A stretch of DNA of 64,000 nucleotides, taken from Leptolyngbya sp. NIES-2104 (GTDB taxonomy: Bacteria > Cyanobacteriota > Cyanobacteriia > Leptolyngbyales > Leptolyngbyaceae). Positions 46,837 through 56,509 of the stretch are shown piece by piece. The stretch spans positions 2,480,001 to 2,544,000 of the forward strand of contig NZ_BBWW01000001.1 of assembly GCF_001485215.1 (NCBI RefSeq), read 5' to 3'. Each line of letters starts with the position of its first letter. Position 1 is the stretch's first letter. The position numbers and the translations under genes are program-made. The notes beneath the pieces were generated by a model. It was not told the origin of the DNA. It ran no database searches and was given only the letters and a program-made list of their open reading frames with translations.

Positions 46837-48444
46837 ATGCTGCGACTGAGTGAAATAAAGCTCCCGTTAGATCATACTGAAGCGGAAATCAAAAGTGCGA
46901 TTCTTGAAAGGCTGCACCTTACGGCAGAAGAATTGGTGGGGTATTCTATTTTTAAGCGCAGCTATGATGCCCGAAATCGAGGGGAGAAGATTACTGCGGT
47001 CTATATTTTGGACGTAGAAACGCAGCATGAAAACCGAGTGCTGCAACGGTTTAAGAAAGACCCGCGAGTGAAAAAAGCGCCAGATATGAGCTATCGTCCC
47101 GTAGCTCAAGCTCCGAAAGGGTTGACAGAGCGCCCGATCGTGATTGGTACGGGTCCCTGTGGAATGTTTACGGGATTGATGCTGGCGCGAATGGGATTTC
47201 GCCCGATTCTGCTAGAGCGAGGAAAACAAGTCCGCGATCGCACAGCGGATACGTTTGGCTTTTGGAAAAAGAGAGCTGACTTTAATCCAGAATCAAATGC
47301 CCAATTTGGCGAAGGCGGCGCGGGAACCTTCTCTGATGGCAAACTCTACAGTCAGGTGCGCGATCCACAGCACTATGGGCGCAAAGTGCTAACGGAATTC
47401 GTCAATGCAGGCGCTTCACCGGAGATCCTGTATGTGAATCGTCCGCATATTGGGACATTTAAGCTGGTCGGAATCGTTGAAAAGATGAGAGCCACGATCG
47501 AATCGCTGGGCGGTGAGATTCGCTTCCAAAGTCGAGTCGAAGCGGTGCTCATTGAGAATCGGCAAGTGCAGGGCGTTCGCTTAGACAGCGGAGAAATCCT
47601 CGAAAGTCGGTATGTCGTGCTAGCGGTTGGGCACAGCGCCCGCGATACGTTTGGGATGTTGTTCGACCAAGGCGTTTATATTGAGCCGAAACCGTTCTCG
47701 ATCGGGTTTCGGATTGAGCATCCGCAGCCCGTGATCGATCGCGCCCGATACGGACAATATGCAGGTGATCGACGATTGGGAGCGGCAGATTATAAGTTAG
47801 TGCATCATGCCAAAAATGGACGATCGGTGTATAGCTTCTGTATGTGTCCGGGTGGATTAGTCGTGGCTGCAACTTCAGAGCTGGGGCATGTCGTAACGAA
47901 TGGCATGAGTCAGTATTCTCGCAATGAACGCAACGCCAATAGTGGGATCGTCGTCGGCATTTCGCCCGAAGATTATCCGGGGAATCCTTTGGCGGGGATT
48001 GCTTTGCAGAGAGAGTTAGAGAGGCGGGCGTTTGAGCTAGGCGGCAGAACCTACGAGGCTCCAGGGCAATTAGTGGGAGACTTTATTGCCGATCGTCCAT
48101 CGCGTGAGTTTGGCAGTGTGTTGCCGTCCTATGCTCCTGGAGTTCATTTAGGCGATCTGGGGTCTAGCTTGCCTGAATATGCGATCGCGGCAATTCGTGA
48201 AGCCCTTCCCGCCTTTGAGCAACAGATCGCAGGGTTTGCGATGCCCGATGCGGTTCTGACTGGAGTCGAAACCCGAACCTCTTCCCCGATTCGGATTAAG
48301 CGCACGGAAGATGGGCAGAGTGTGAATACTCAAGGCTTGTTTCCGGCGGGAGAAGGCGCAGGCTACGCGGGCGGGATTCTTTCAGCGGGGATTGACGGCA
48401 TTAGGACGGCGGAAGCGGTGGCATTGCGGATGTTGACGACTTAA
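46837..48444 (+). CDS. FAD-dependent dehydrogenase (COG2509-like)
   Basis: 535 residues from ATG 46837; seven extra codons upstream are unlikely to be used. The N-terminal region (1-95) is a small alpha/beta domain (MLRLSEIKLPLDHTEAEIK) usual for this family. FAD binding lies in VIGTGPCGMFTGLMLARMG (about 105-123) with the second motif FGEGGAGTFSDGKLY and the C-terminal GEGAGYAGGILSAG. The family is called uncharacterised FAD-dependent dehydrogenase; substrates are not known. The last 44 bases overlap the HNH gene on the opposite strand. Confidence 0.9.
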   Translation: MLRLSEIKLPLDHTEAEIKSAILERLHLTAEELVGYSIFKRSYDARNRGEKITAVYILDVETQHENRVLQRFKKDPRVKKAPDMSYRPVAQAPKGLTERPIVIGTGPCGMFTGLMLARMGFRPILLERGKQVRDRTADTFGFWKKRADFNPESNAQFGEGGAGTFSDGKLYSQVRDPQHYGRKVLTEFVNAGASPEILYVNRPHIGTFKLVGIVEKMRATIESLGGEIRFQSRVEAVLIENRQVQGVRLDSGEILESRYVVLAVGHSARDTFGMLFDQGVYIEPKPFSIGFRIEHPQPVIDRARYGQYAGDRRLGAADYKLVHHAKNGRSVYSFCMCPGGLVVAATSELGHVVTNGMSQYSRNERNANSGIVVGISPEDYPGNPLAGIALQRELERRAFELGGRTYEAPGQLVGDFIADRPSREFGSVLPSYAPGVHLGDLGSSLPEYAIAAIREALPAFEQQIAGFAMPDAVLTGVETRTSSPIRIKRTEDGQSVNTQGLFPAGEGAGYAGGILSAGIDGIRTAEAVALRMLTT

Positions 48445-48751
48445 GTGGACAGACCAACACCATTGTAGAAAGCGCGATCGCTCTTTCTTCGTTCCACCAG
48501 GGAGAGGCTTGCCACCATTGCCAGAGGGGAAGACTTCCTTTGCTGAGATTGCAGCGCTGACAGACCGCGACCAAATTCGATTTGACATCTCTGCCCCCTT
48601 TGGATTGCGCCACGATGTGATCCAAGGTGAGAACTTGAGGAGTGCGTCCACAATAAGCACAGGCTCCATTGAATCGTTGTTTGATTCCAGATTTGAGCTG
48701 ATGCTTTTGGGATTTCCGTCCGAGTTCTCGACAGGGGTGCTTTGAATTCAT
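48401..48751 (-). CDS. HNH endonuclease
   Basis: 116 residues. The HNH core is well kept: CAYCGRTPQVLTLDHIVAQSKGG with the second Cys pair and Asn in NLVAVCQRCNLSKG. These give a zinc-bound beta-beta-alpha nuclease fold. The last residues past the core are unusual (VLVCPLKSSTSAMPPLPPS) and overlap the 3' end of the FAD gene on the other strand, so the C-terminal tail may be an extension without function. Small free-standing HNH proteins of this type are common in cyanobacteria; targets unknown. Basic N-terminus. Confidence 0.8.
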   Translation of the reverse strand: MNSKHPCRELGRKSQKHQLKSGIKQRFNGACAYCGRTPQVLTLDHIVAQSKGGRDVKSNLVAVCQRCNLSKGSLPLWQWWQASPWWNEERAIALSTMVLVCPLKSSTSAMPPLPPS

Positions 48752-49123
48752 GCGGTTAATGTCATCACTGGTTTGTACGCATTCTCAATACTCTTGGTCT
48801 GACAACTAAAAAGTTGCTGGTATGTCATGCCATGATTAATTCCAAAGAAGTATTTTTTTCTTCCCTCGGTTGGCTGATGTCATGATTGTACTCTCAGCAC
48901 TCGTGAGATTTGTATCGATTCACTGAGTAGTATTAAGAATCTTGATAGACAAAACTGCAATAACTGCCGCCGCTTCTTGCAGAGCAAGCGCTGTGGCTTC
49001 TTAAACTTTTGTGCGATCGCGTAACACATCACAAAGCAAGTCTCAACGCGATCGCTAACTTTGCGACAATGCTAAAGCAGTATATTTCAAACCCTTCACT
49101 GCACCATAAGGGAGACACCCGAT
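48752..49123. other. Intergenic region upstream of chlB
   Basis: 372 bases. It holds the 5' region of the HNH gene and the chlB promoter. HIP1 lies at 49013-49020 and again near 49050. The ribosome binding site of chlB (AAGGGAGA) is visible 8-16 bases before the ATG. A 61-codon frame at 49009-49194 runs into chlB in another frame and is not considered a gene. Confidence 0.5.
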
Positions 49124-50650
49124 ATGAAATTAGCTTACTGGATGTATGCAGGTCCCGCGCACATTGGCACACTCCGCATCGCCAGTTCCTTTAAAAATGT
49201 TCATGCCATCATGCACGCGCCAATCGGCGATGACTATTTTAATGTCATGCGATCGATGTTAGAACGCGAACGTGACTATACTCCGGTGACAACGAGCGTG
49301 GTCGATCGTCATGTGCTCGCCCGTGGTTCACAAGAAAAAGTCGTTGATAATATTACGCGCAAAGATAGCGAAGAACATCCTGATTTGATTGTTCTCACTC
49401 CCACTTGCACATCGAGCATTTTGCAGGAAGATTTGCAGAACTTTGTTGAGCGGGCACAGCTTGAAGCAGAATGTGATGTGCTGTTAGCGGATGTGAATCA
49501 CTATCGCGTGAACGAACTACAAGCTGCCGATCGCACTTTGCAACAGATTGTACAGTTCTACATTGCTAAAGCTCGAAAGAAAGGCGATTTAGTCACGGAA
49601 AAGACTGAGAAACCTTCAGTCAACATCTTTGGTTTAACAACGCTCGGATTTCATCACAACCACGATGCAACCGAACTAAAGAAACTGATGTCTGATTTGG
49701 GAATTGAAGTCAATGCGATCGTGCCTCAAGGTGCAAGCGTGGATGAACTCAAAACCCTTCCTCGTGCTTGGTTTAACTTAGTTCCGTATCGTGAGACAGG
49801 CTTGCTCACAGCGGAATATCTCCAACAAGAATTTGGAACGCCCTACGTCGATATCACGCCGATGGGCATTGTTGAAACCGCACGCTGCATTCGCAAAATT
49901 CAGCAAGTGATCAATGCTCAAGGTGCAAGCGTTGACTTTGAACCATTCATTGATCAGCAAACGCGCTATGTGTCGCAGGCGGCTTGGTTTTCTCGATCGA
50001 TTGACTGCCAAAACTTAACCGGTAAAAAAGCAGTCGTCTTCGGAGATAGCACTCACGCCGCAGCAATTACTAAAATTCTCTCGCGTGAGATGGGAATTCA
50101 TGTTTTGCTGGCAGGAACGTATTGTAAGTACGATGCAGAATGGTTTAAAGATCAAGTCGGTGAATACTGCGATGACATTCTGATCAGCGAAGATCATGGA
50201 CAAATTGCAGATGCGATCGCACGTCTTGAACCCGCTGCGATCTTTGGAACCCAAATGGAACGACACGTTGGAAAACGGCTCGATATTCCTTGTGGTGTAA
50301 TCGCGGCTCCGATTCACATTCAAAACTTCCCGGTTGGCTACAAACCGTTTGTCGGCTACGAAGGCAGTAATCAGCTTGTGGATTTGATCTACAACTCATT
50401 CACGCTTGGCATGGAAGATCACTTGCTCGAAATCTTTGGCGGTCACGATACAAAAGAAGTGATTACCAAATCAGTTTCGGCAGAATCAGATCTCGGTTGG
50501 AGCAAGGATGGATTGGCGGAATTGAATCGGATTCCGGGATTTGTACGGGGTAAGGTGAAGCGGAATACTGAGAAGTTTGCTCGCGATCGCAATATCACTC
50601 AAATCACCGCTGAAGTTCTTTACGCTGCGAAAGAAGCGGTCGGAGCCTAA
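49124..50650 (+). CDS. chlB: Light-independent protochlorophyllide reductase subunit B
   Basis: 508 residues, the full ChlB length. It forms the NB tetramer with ChlN, accepts electrons from ChlL and reduces protochlorophyllide in the dark. The N-terminus [20 protein letters not shown] is diagnostic. Asp36 (in GDDYF) is the unusual fourth ligand of the 4Fe-4S cluster, and the segment [13 protein letters not shown] is conserved. The C-terminal 50-residue domain ([15 protein letters not shown]) is present. chlN and chlL are not in the window. A strong palindromic terminator follows at 50656. Confidence 0.97.
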   Translation: MKLAYWMYAGPAHIGTLRIASSFKNVHAIMHAPIGDDYFNVMRSMLERERDYTPVTTSVVDRHVLARGSQEKVVDNITRKDSEEHPDLIVLTPTCTSSILQEDLQNFVERAQLEAECDVLLADVNHYRVNELQAADRTLQQIVQFYIAKARKKGDLVTEKTEKPSVNIFGLTTLGFHHNHDATELKKLMSDLGIEVNAIVPQGASVDELKTLPRAWFNLVPYRETGLLTAEYLQQEFGTPYVDITPMGIVETARCIRKIQQVINAQGASVDFEPFIDQQTRYVSQAAWFSRSIDCQNLTGKKAVVFGDSTHAAAITKILSREMGIHVLLAGTYCKYDAEWFKDQVGEYCDDILISEDHGQIADAIARLEPAAIFGTQMERHVGKRLDIPCGVIAAPIHIQNFPVGYKPFVGYEGSNQLVDLIYNSFTLGMEDHLLEIFGGHDTKEVITKSVSAESDLGWSKDGLAELNRIPGFVRGKVKRNTEKFARDRNITQITAEVLYAAKEAVGA

Positions 50651-50655
50651 AAAAT

Positions 50656-50685
50656 AAAAGGGGAACGCGATCGCGTTCCCCTTTT
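50656..50685. terminator. Perfect 30-bp palindromic terminator containing HIP1
   Basis: A perfect palindrome (50656-50685) with a GGGGAACGCGAT stem half, GCGATCGC at the centre and AAAA/TTTT ends. It works in both directions, for chlB on the plus strand and for the DUF6887 gene ending at 50694 on the minus strand. Confidence 0.85.
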
Positions 50686-50693
50686 CAACCCGA

Positions 50694-50918
50694 CTAATTC
50701 TGTTCAGATTCGCCCATCTTCTTTTCAGCTTCCTTACGTTTGCGGTGTTCTTCGTAGATTTCGGGAAAGCGATCGATATCCTCAGGTGAATACAATTTCA
50801 AGTTCGGATCTGCCAATATGCGATCGGCAAGTACGTGAAAAGCGTCTGTATCTTCATAATGAGACAGTACATAAGCTCTCAGTTCTGCCCTAGTCATCGC
50901 TGAATAATCAGGTTTCAT
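50694..50918 (-). CDS. DUF6887-like small protein, second gene of a coupled pair
   Basis: 74 residues from ATG 50918 (MKPDYSAMTRAELRAYVLSH). The segment TRAELRAYVLSHYEDTDAF followed by an acidic, Lys-rich tail fits the DUF6887 group found in cyanobacteria beside DUF6888. Its ATG overlaps the stop of the preceding gene as ATGA (50918-50915), so translation is coupled. The frame extends upstream into the neighbour, but that start is ignored for this reason. Function unknown; a toxin-antitoxin-like or regulatory pair is possible but unproved. Confidence 0.72.
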   Translation of the reverse strand: MKPDYSAMTRAELRAYVLSHYEDTDAFHVLADRILADPNLKLYSPEDIDRFPEIYEEHRKRKEAEKKMGESEQN

Positions 50919-51106
50919 TCTATGTACCCCCATTCTCCATCTTCAGAAATATAAATCTCAATCTCTTCGCCAGCTAGCAAAATAATGTTTCTGTTGCGCT
51001 CATCAAGCCGCACAAGATGAATTGGAACATACATCCTCGTTAAGCTCATGCAGAGCAAGATACATTTTGCTTCTTGTCGTGGAGTTGGATAAATCGATGA
51101 ACTCAT
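50915..51106 (-). CDS. DUF6888-like small protein, first gene of a coupled pair
   Basis: 63 residues. The sequence CILLCMSLTRMYVPIHLVRLDERNRNIILLAGEEIEI with a final strand GEWGYIE fits the DUF6888 group. It has no membrane segment. The pair with DUF6887, overlapping by ATGA, recurs in cyanobacteria in my recollection; no function has been shown. It is divergent from murD, with about 95 bases between. Confidence 0.7.
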   Translation of the reverse strand: MSSSIYPTPRQEAKCILLCMSLTRMYVPIHLVRLDERNRNIILLAGEEIEIYISEDGEWGYIE

Positions 51107-51200
51107 TCTAGCGAAATAATTTAGTTGAGATAAATCATAAACCTGGATCGTTACGCAGTAGGATTAAAAATGCAAAAAGAGTAACGTGCGATCGTATCCT

Positions 51201-52568
51201 ATGCCAAATGCTTCTGTGATTGGGTTGGGGAAATCTGGCAATGCTGCTGCCCGACTGCTCAAACGCCAAGGATGGCAAGTGACTCTTAGCGATCGCGGTT
51301 TTTCCCCCACGCTCGAATCCCAACAGCAAGAGCTTTTAGCAGAAGGAATTAATGTTCGACTCGGCGATCGCTTTGATCCCGAATCAGTACAGCCCGATTT
51401 GATTGTAGTCAGTCCGGGTGTACCGTGGGATGTGCCAAGTTTAGTCACTGCTCGATCGATGAACATTGAAACGATCGGCGAAATGGAACTCGCTTGGAGA
51501 GCATTGAATGCTGCACCTTGGGTCGCAATCACCGGAACAAATGGTAAAACGACAACAACGGCTTTAACCGCAGCAATCTTTCAAAAAGCAGGATGTCACG
51601 CGCCTGCATTTGGCAACATTGGCTATGCTGCGTGTGAAGTCGCATTGTTAGATCAAAAAATTGATTGGGCGATCGCTGAAATTAGCAGCTATCAAATCGA
51701 ATCTTCACCTTCGATTCAGCCCGAAATCGCCATTTGGACAACCTTTACACCGGATCATCTCAGTCGCCACAAAACACTAGAGAACTATTTCAACATCAAA
51801 GCCAGTTTGCTGAATCAATCAAAACAGCAAATCTTTAATGGTGATGATTTGTATCTACGAAACATTGGACTACAGCAAAGCTATCCGATTCAAGAGAATG
51901 CTTGCTGGACAAGTGTAAAGGGCAGATCTGAACCGATTGGAAAGCCGGAATTTGGAGCATATATTGAGGATGGATGGGCGATCGTACAAGGCAAAAAGAT
52001 TGTTCAAGCTGACGCGCTGAAGATGCCTGGAGTGCATAATTTGCAGAATTTATTGATGTCTGTTGCAGCAGCACATTTCGCAGGGATTGAAAAAGAAGCG
52101 ATCGCTGAAGCCGTTGCAGAGTTTCCAGGCGTTCCCCATCGGTTAGAACGAATCTGCACTTGGCAAGGGGTTGACTTTATCAATGACAGCAAAGCGACAA
52201 ACTATGATGCTGCAGAAGTTGGACTTGTTGCGGTAAAAGCTCCGGTGATTTTAATTGCAGGCGGAGAACCGAAGATTGGGGAAGATCAAGCATGGCTCAA
52301 GGTCATTCAAGCAAAAGCGGCGTTTGTGTTGCTGATTGGTGAAGCGGCTCCGACATTTGCAAGACGGTTTGAGGAAATTGGCTACTCGAACTACGAAGAT
52401 GTTGAAACGATGGAAAGGGCAGTGATTCGATCGACCGAACTTGCAAAACATCATTCTGCGAAAGTCGTTCTTTTATCTCCTGCCTGTGCCAGCTTCGATC
52501 AGTATCAGAATTTCGAGCAGCGCGGAGATCATTTCCGGCAGCTTTGCCTAGAGACCTTGCAGAATTAA
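51201..52568 (+). CDS. murD: UDP-N-acetylmuramoyl-L-alanine:D-glutamate ligase
   Basis: 455 residues from ATG 51201; a GTG at 51186 in frame is the alternative. The first Rossmann-type domain starts [17 protein letters not shown]. The central domain has the ATP loop [14 protein letters not shown] (about 107-120) and the conserved [10 protein letters not shown]-type segment. The third domain ends with the [14 protein letters not shown] box. It adds D-glutamate to UDP-MurNAc-Ala in the cytosol during peptidoglycan synthesis. mnmA follows 54 bases downstream. Confidence 0.95.
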   Translation: MPNASVIGLGKSGNAAARLLKRQGWQVTLSDRGFSPTLESQQQELLAEGINVRLGDRFDPESVQPDLIVVSPGVPWDVPSLVTARSMNIETIGEMELAWRALNAAPWVAITGTNGKTTTTALTAAIFQKAGCHAPAFGNIGYAACEVALLDQKIDWAIAEISSYQIESSPSIQPEIAIWTTFTPDHLSRHKTLENYFNIKASLLNQSKQQIFNGDDLYLRNIGLQQSYPIQENACWTSVKGRSEPIGKPEFGAYIEDGWAIVQGKKIVQADALKMPGVHNLQNLLMSVAAAHFAGIEKEAIAEAVAEFPGVPHRLERICTWQGVDFINDSKATNYDAAEVGLVAVKAPVILIAGGEPKIGEDQAWLKVIQAKAAFVLLIGEAAPTFARRFEEIGYSNYEDVETMERAVIRSTELAKHHSAKVVLLSPACASFDQYQNFEQRGDHFRQLCLETLQN

Positions 52569-52622
52569 GCCGATTTCGCGGCAAAATGTTAGCCTAGAAG
52601 GGATTTAGATGACGAAACTCCG

Positions 52623-53669
52623 ATGAACAAAGTTGTGGTCGGACTCTCTGGAGGAGTCGATAGCTCAGTAGCGGCAGCTACGTTGCATGATCAAGGCTAT
52701 GAAGTCGTTGGCTTGACCCTTTGGTTGATGAAAGGGAAAGGTCAGTGTTGCTCTGAAGGCATGGTCGATGCGGCGAAACTTTGTGAGGAGTTGGGCATTC
52801 CGCATCACATTGTCGATACCCGCGATGTATTTCAGGAAAATATTATCGATTACTTAGTCACTGGCTATGGTGACGGAATCACACCCTTGCCCTGTTCGCA
52901 GTGCAATAAAGCGGTGAAGTTTACCCCAATGCTGAAGTATGCACAGGAAACCCTGGGGATTGATAAAATCGCCACGGGTCACTATGCCCGAATTCGGTTT
53001 GAAAATGGACGCTATCAACTGTTGAGAGCCGTCGATCGCTCAAAAGATCAGTCTTACTTTCTGTACGATCTCGATCAAGAAGTGCTCTCACAAGTAGTCT
53101 TTCCACTCGGTGAAAAGCACAAAACCGAAACTCGCCAAATTGCAGCCTCGTTCGGGCTTCACACCGCAGACAAGCCCGAAAGTCAGGATCTTTGCTTAGT
53201 GGAAGCAAACGGATCGATGCAGGCGTTTCTCGATAAGTACATCACCCCACATAAAGGGGAAATTGTCGATCGCTCTGGTAAAGTACTCGGTCAGCATGAA
53301 GGTGTGCATCACTATACGATCGGACAGCGCAAAGGATTAGGAATCGCTCACTCTGAACCGCTGTATGTCATCGGTTTGGATGCTGTGCAAAATCGGGTGA
53401 TTGTGGGCGAACGCTCCGAAGCGCAGAATCTTGAATGTACGGTATCTCGAATCAATTGGGTGTCGATCGCACCTCCATCTGCTCCAATTAAAGCCGATGT
53501 ACAGATTCGATATCGATCGACCGCCACACCTGCAACCGTGATTCCGATCACAGATAACCGAGTGCGGATCGTATTTGATGAACCGCAATTTAGTATCACA
53601 CCCGGACAAGCAGCGGTTTGGTATGACGGGGAAGTATTACTCGGTGGCGGAATCATCGAGCGGAGCTGA
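52623..53669 (+). CDS. mnmA: tRNA-specific 2-thiouridylase
   Basis: 348 residues. The PP-loop [13 protein letters not shown] (about 8-20) activates uridine 34. The first catalytic Cys is in PCSQCNK and the second in ESQDLCLVE, as in E. coli MnmA. It makes s2U34 in tRNAs for Lys, Glu and Gln. The C-terminal beta-barrel is kept ([25 protein letters not shown]). The final 17 bases overlap the dipeptidase gene on the other strand. Confidence 0.95.
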   Translation: MNKVVVGLSGGVDSSVAAATLHDQGYEVVGLTLWLMKGKGQCCSEGMVDAAKLCEELGIPHHIVDTRDVFQENIIDYLVTGYGDGITPLPCSQCNKAVKFTPMLKYAQETLGIDKIATGHYARIRFENGRYQLLRAVDRSKDQSYFLYDLDQEVLSQVVFPLGEKHKTETRQIAASFGLHTADKPESQDLCLVEANGSMQAFLDKYITPHKGEIVDRSGKVLGQHEGVHHYTIGQRKGLGIAHSEPLYVIGLDAVQNRVIVGERSEAQNLECTVSRINWVSIAPPSAPIKADVQIRYRSTATPATVIPITDNRVRIVFDEPQFSITPGQAAVWYDGEVLLGGGIIERS

Positions 53670-54297
53670 TCGCACCAAAGGCAACATCTCGAACTGAGAA
53701 GTTTTGCCAGCCGCGTCCGTCAAAGTGCCACCATTCGGTTGAGAGCGGGATAAAACCTGCTCTCACCATTGCGTCTTCTAACAGTTGACGATTTCTTAGC
53801 ACTTCAGCGGGTAAGTTGGTGTAGCTGCGACTGGCTCGATCTGTGAAGTCATCAAATCCAGTCGGCATGGGTAATTCTTTTCCAGTGCGATCGACTAATG
53901 TTAAATCAACTGCTGCACCTCGATTATGCCGCGATCCATTGATCGGATTTGCGACATATCGTTCATCGGGTTTGATTTGCCATAACCGTTTCTGCACCGA
54001 CAACGGACGGTAACAATCAAATACTTTCAATCCAAGTCCGCGCTTTTCCAGATCCGTTTGCACCTGTGATAACTGTTGTGCAGTTGCAGCCCGTAAAATA
54101 CATCGAGCTTGTGGATAAAGCGTTTCTTTCACAAAGTTGTTTCTAGTTGCGTACCGAATATCGAGCGCGATGCGGGGATTAATCGATCGAATATCCACGA
54201 ACACAGTCGGATTCAATTGTGCCTGAATCGGATGGGGTATCAAGAATGCGATCGAGAATGACAACGCCAGAACAAAGAAAAATCGGAGAGTTTGCAT
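53653..54297 (-). CDS. D-alanyl-D-alanine dipeptidase, VanX-like
   Basis: 214 residues with a signal peptide (cleavage near HPIQAQ), so it acts in the periplasm. The M15D zinc motifs are present: [11 protein letters not shown] (His and Asp) and STEWWHFD (Glu and His). The usual DIRYAT and CYRPLSVQ segments come before. The family cleaves D-Ala-D-Ala; in organisms without van genes it serves peptidoglycan turnover or nutrient use, not glycopeptide resistance. It overlaps mnmA by 17 bases at the 3' end. Confidence 0.88.
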   Translation of the reverse strand: MQTLRFFFVLALSFSIAFLIPHPIQAQLNPTVFVDIRSINPRIALDIRYATRNNFVKETLYPQARCILRAATAQQLSQVQTDLEKRGLGLKVFDCYRPLSVQKRLWQIKPDERYVANPINGSRHNRGAAVDLTLVDRTGKELPMPTGFDDFTDRASRSYTNLPAEVLRNRQLLEDAMVRAGFIPLSTEWWHFDGRGWQNFSVRDVAFGAISSAR

Positions 54298-54406
54298 TTT
54301 AGAGTAGATGCGATCGATGAAGATTGAGACTTTAACTGCGATCGTGATGTTTCTGATTTATGGTAAGGTCAAAACTGTTGCTTGTTGAATAATTTTTGCA
54401 GTTGAC

Positions 54407-55054
54407 ATGTTTAAACAGGTCAAACTTTGGCACATGATCCCGATCGCAGTCGGACTACACGGGCTGGTTTTCGCCATTCCCGTACCTCCGACCGATCCGA
54501 TCGTAGAAAAGCAAGAAAAACCTGTCGCCATTACAAGCATTCCGAAACCTTCTCCTACTGCAACCCTCACTCCAACACCCAAGGCTCAACTCACTCCAAA
54601 ACCTTCGGTGACACCCAGCGCGATTCCGAAACCTTCTCCTACTGCAACTCTTTCGCAATCGACTCCTGCCCCTGCTCCATCCCCCTCACCCTCTCTACCT
54701 CCGTCTTCCGCTCCGACTGTAAGCCCCTCCCCCTCGCCGTCTCCCGCTCCGAAAGATGCTCTGCAAATTGATGGAGCAACACCAGGATGCAACGGACGTG
54801 AAGGCTGTTGGCAAGTTTTGGAAACGCAAGGACGAAAGATTGCAGGAACGTTAGAGAAACAGTTACAAAACCAAGGGTATCAACTGACTGAGAAAGACTT
54901 AGACGAAGATACCGGAATGCGAGTGTATCAAGTCGAGAAATCAGGAACGCAACCCTATTATTTACATTTTGTTTGGAGCGATCGCGGAACTGCGTATGTT
55001 CGCAATCCTCAAATTCTCAGCCGCAGTGAACTCGCAGCGTTAACAAATATCTAG
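54407..55054 (+). CDS. Pro/Ser/Thr-rich envelope protein, unknown
   Basis: 215 residues. A short N-terminal hydrophobic segment (about 9-25, HMIPIAVGLHGLVFAIPVP) is followed by a Pro/Ser/Thr/Lys-rich linker (about 35-115) with two copies of KPSPTATL. A folded C-terminal domain of about 90 residues (with CNGREGCW, two close Cys) follows. The layout is TonB-like or that of a protein anchored in the inner membrane and spanning the periplasm, but no TonB C-terminal motif is seen. It overlaps hpnB by four bases at the 3' end. Function unknown. Confidence 0.7.
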   Translation: MFKQVKLWHMIPIAVGLHGLVFAIPVPPTDPIVEKQEKPVAITSIPKPSPTATLTPTPKAQLTPKPSVTPSAIPKPSPTATLSQSTPAPAPSPSPSLPPSSAPTVSPSPSPSPAPKDALQIDGATPGCNGREGCWQVLETQGRKIAGTLEKQLQNQGYQLTEKDLDEDTGMRVYQVEKSGTQPYYLHFVWSDRGTAYVRNPQILSRSELAALTNI

Positions 55055-56175
55055 TAGGTTCGTCCTTTCCACGCGCCACCCTGACCGCGCCAATGTTTGA
55101 TCGCAGAATCGATCGTCATGAGCAGATAGAGAAATGCGATCGCAGGTAAACAAAACGCATACCAAAATGGACAGCGATAAAATTGCACGATCGGGAAATA
55201 GGATAGTGACATTAACAAGTAAGTGAATAAACTCATTAAACTTCCGGTCAGAATTCCAACCACAGGAAGTAGATACACAATAAACATTCCAAATACTGCA
55301 CCGATTAACAGCAAAGGAGAATAATTTAGCTGAGTATAAGCAGTACGAGAAACCATGTTCCAAATCGTATCGAGTGAATCATAAGGACGTAAACTAATCG
55401 TCGTGGGTGTCAATCCAAGCCAGATTCTTCGAGATCCAGTTGATTTAATCGCATCCGCCAAAGCACAATCATCGATCAACGCCTGTCGAATTGCCGCGAC
55501 ACCTCCGATTCGGGTTAATGCTTCTCTCTGAATTAGACTGCATCCTCCAGCAGCGGCAGCCAGCGATCGACTCGGATCATTCGCCCACCAAAACGGATAG
55601 AGTTTTGCAAAAAAGAACACAAACGCGGGAATTAGTAACTTCTCCCAAAAGCTCACACAACGCAGACGTACCATCAGCGAGACTAATTCTCGATCGTTCT
55701 CGATCGCGTGACTCACCAAATCCCGCAAATTATCCGAATCATGCTCAATATCAGCATCGGTTAGTAGAAAATAATCAGGCTCTAACTCCATTCCTTTCTG
55801 AATCCCTTGTTCTAATGCCCAGAGTTTTCCTGTCCAGCCTGCGGGTAAAGGTTGAGCCGACAGAATTTGTAATTGTTCCGATTTCCCTAACATTTCCGCT
55901 GTTTGCTTTGCGACTTGTGCGGTTCCATCGGTGCTGTGATCATCGACCAGAATGATATTTAGCGAACCCGAATACGATTGAGTTAACAGCGATCGCAATA
56001 CGATCGGCAACAAATCCGCCTCATTTCTTGCCGGAATCACGACGCACACTGAAGCAGTTTGAGAAGTTCCTTCCGGCAAGCGTTGATCCATTTGCCAAAA
56101 CTGTCCTCGGAACATTAAAAGATAAATCCAGATCGATAAACTTACGATCGACAACCCAAGAATGATTTCACTCAT
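55051..56175 (-). CDS. hpnB: Hopanoid-associated glycosyltransferase HpnB
   Basis: 374 residues. N-terminal membrane helix (1-20), then a GT2 domain with VVIPARNEADLLP (about 45-57), ILVDDHSTDGT and the DxD in LLTDADIEHD. The acceptor region is AIRQALIDDCALADAIK, and several membrane helices lie near 285-365. The family is tied to hopanoid gene clusters, though its substrate is not known. It lies 335 bases from shc on the opposite strand, with a small unknown gene between, in keeping with a hopanoid locus. Confidence 0.86.
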   Translation of the reverse strand: MSEIILGLSIVSLSIWIYLLMFRGQFWQMDQRLPEGTSQTASVCVVIPARNEADLLPIVLRSLLTQSYSGSLNIILVDDHSTDGTAQVAKQTAEMLGKSEQLQILSAQPLPAGWTGKLWALEQGIQKGMELEPDYFLLTDADIEHDSDNLRDLVSHAIENDRELVSLMVRLRCVSFWEKLLIPAFVFFFAKLYPFWWANDPSRSLAAAAGGCSLIQREALTRIGGVAAIRQALIDDCALADAIKSTGSRRIWLGLTPTTISLRPYDSLDTIWNMVSRTAYTQLNYSPLLLIGAVFGMFIVYLLPVVGILTGSLMSLFTYLLMSLSYFPIVQFYRCPFWYAFCLPAIAFLYLLMTIDSAIKHWRGQGGAWKGRTY

Positions 56176-56222
56176 GTCACAATCACCTTAAACGCATTCA
56201 TTTCACAAAAGAGCGATCCAAA

Positions 56223-56483
56223 ATGGCATTCATTCGTATTGACGAAAACATTACAGTGAACACCCAGTACATCGTCAAAGTCAAGTGGAAACTCAACGCT
56301 GACAATGATGAACTTTCAGGATCAGTGTTTCTCACAGGCGGTGATAAAAACGAAGTGGTTGCGGTCAAAGGAGCCGCAGCATACAAATTGTGGGATATTC
56401 TTCATGCGCGAGAAGATTTGCCGCGCAACAAAAACAGCGAAGCCAGCGACGGAGAATGGCAGCGCAGCCGTAGAGGTTGGTAG
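56223..56483 (+). CDS. Small unknown protein between hpnB and shc
   Basis: 86 residues from an ATG at 56223. The first 60 residues form an alternating strand pattern (AFIRIDENITVNTQYIVKVKW...GSVFLTGG...VVAVKGAAAYKLWDIL). The C-terminus is charged and disordered. No signal or membrane segment. It is divergent from hpnB and followed by shc after 26 bases, so it may be co-transcribed with shc. A real gene is likely because the composition is protein-like and the start is well placed, but no family was recognised. Confidence 0.6.
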   Translation: MAFIRIDENITVNTQYIVKVKWKLNADNDELSGSVFLTGGDKNEVVAVKGAAAYKLWDILHAREDLPRNKNSEASDGEWQRSRRGW

Positions 56484-56509
56484 GGTTACGAAGTGTGAGG
56501 AGATTTGGA

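Noticed and set aside
53653-54297. Glycopeptide resistance gene vanX
   Set aside because: Motifs match the VanX fold, but no vanH, vanA or regulator is nearby and a signal peptide is present; a housekeeping dipeptidase is more likely.
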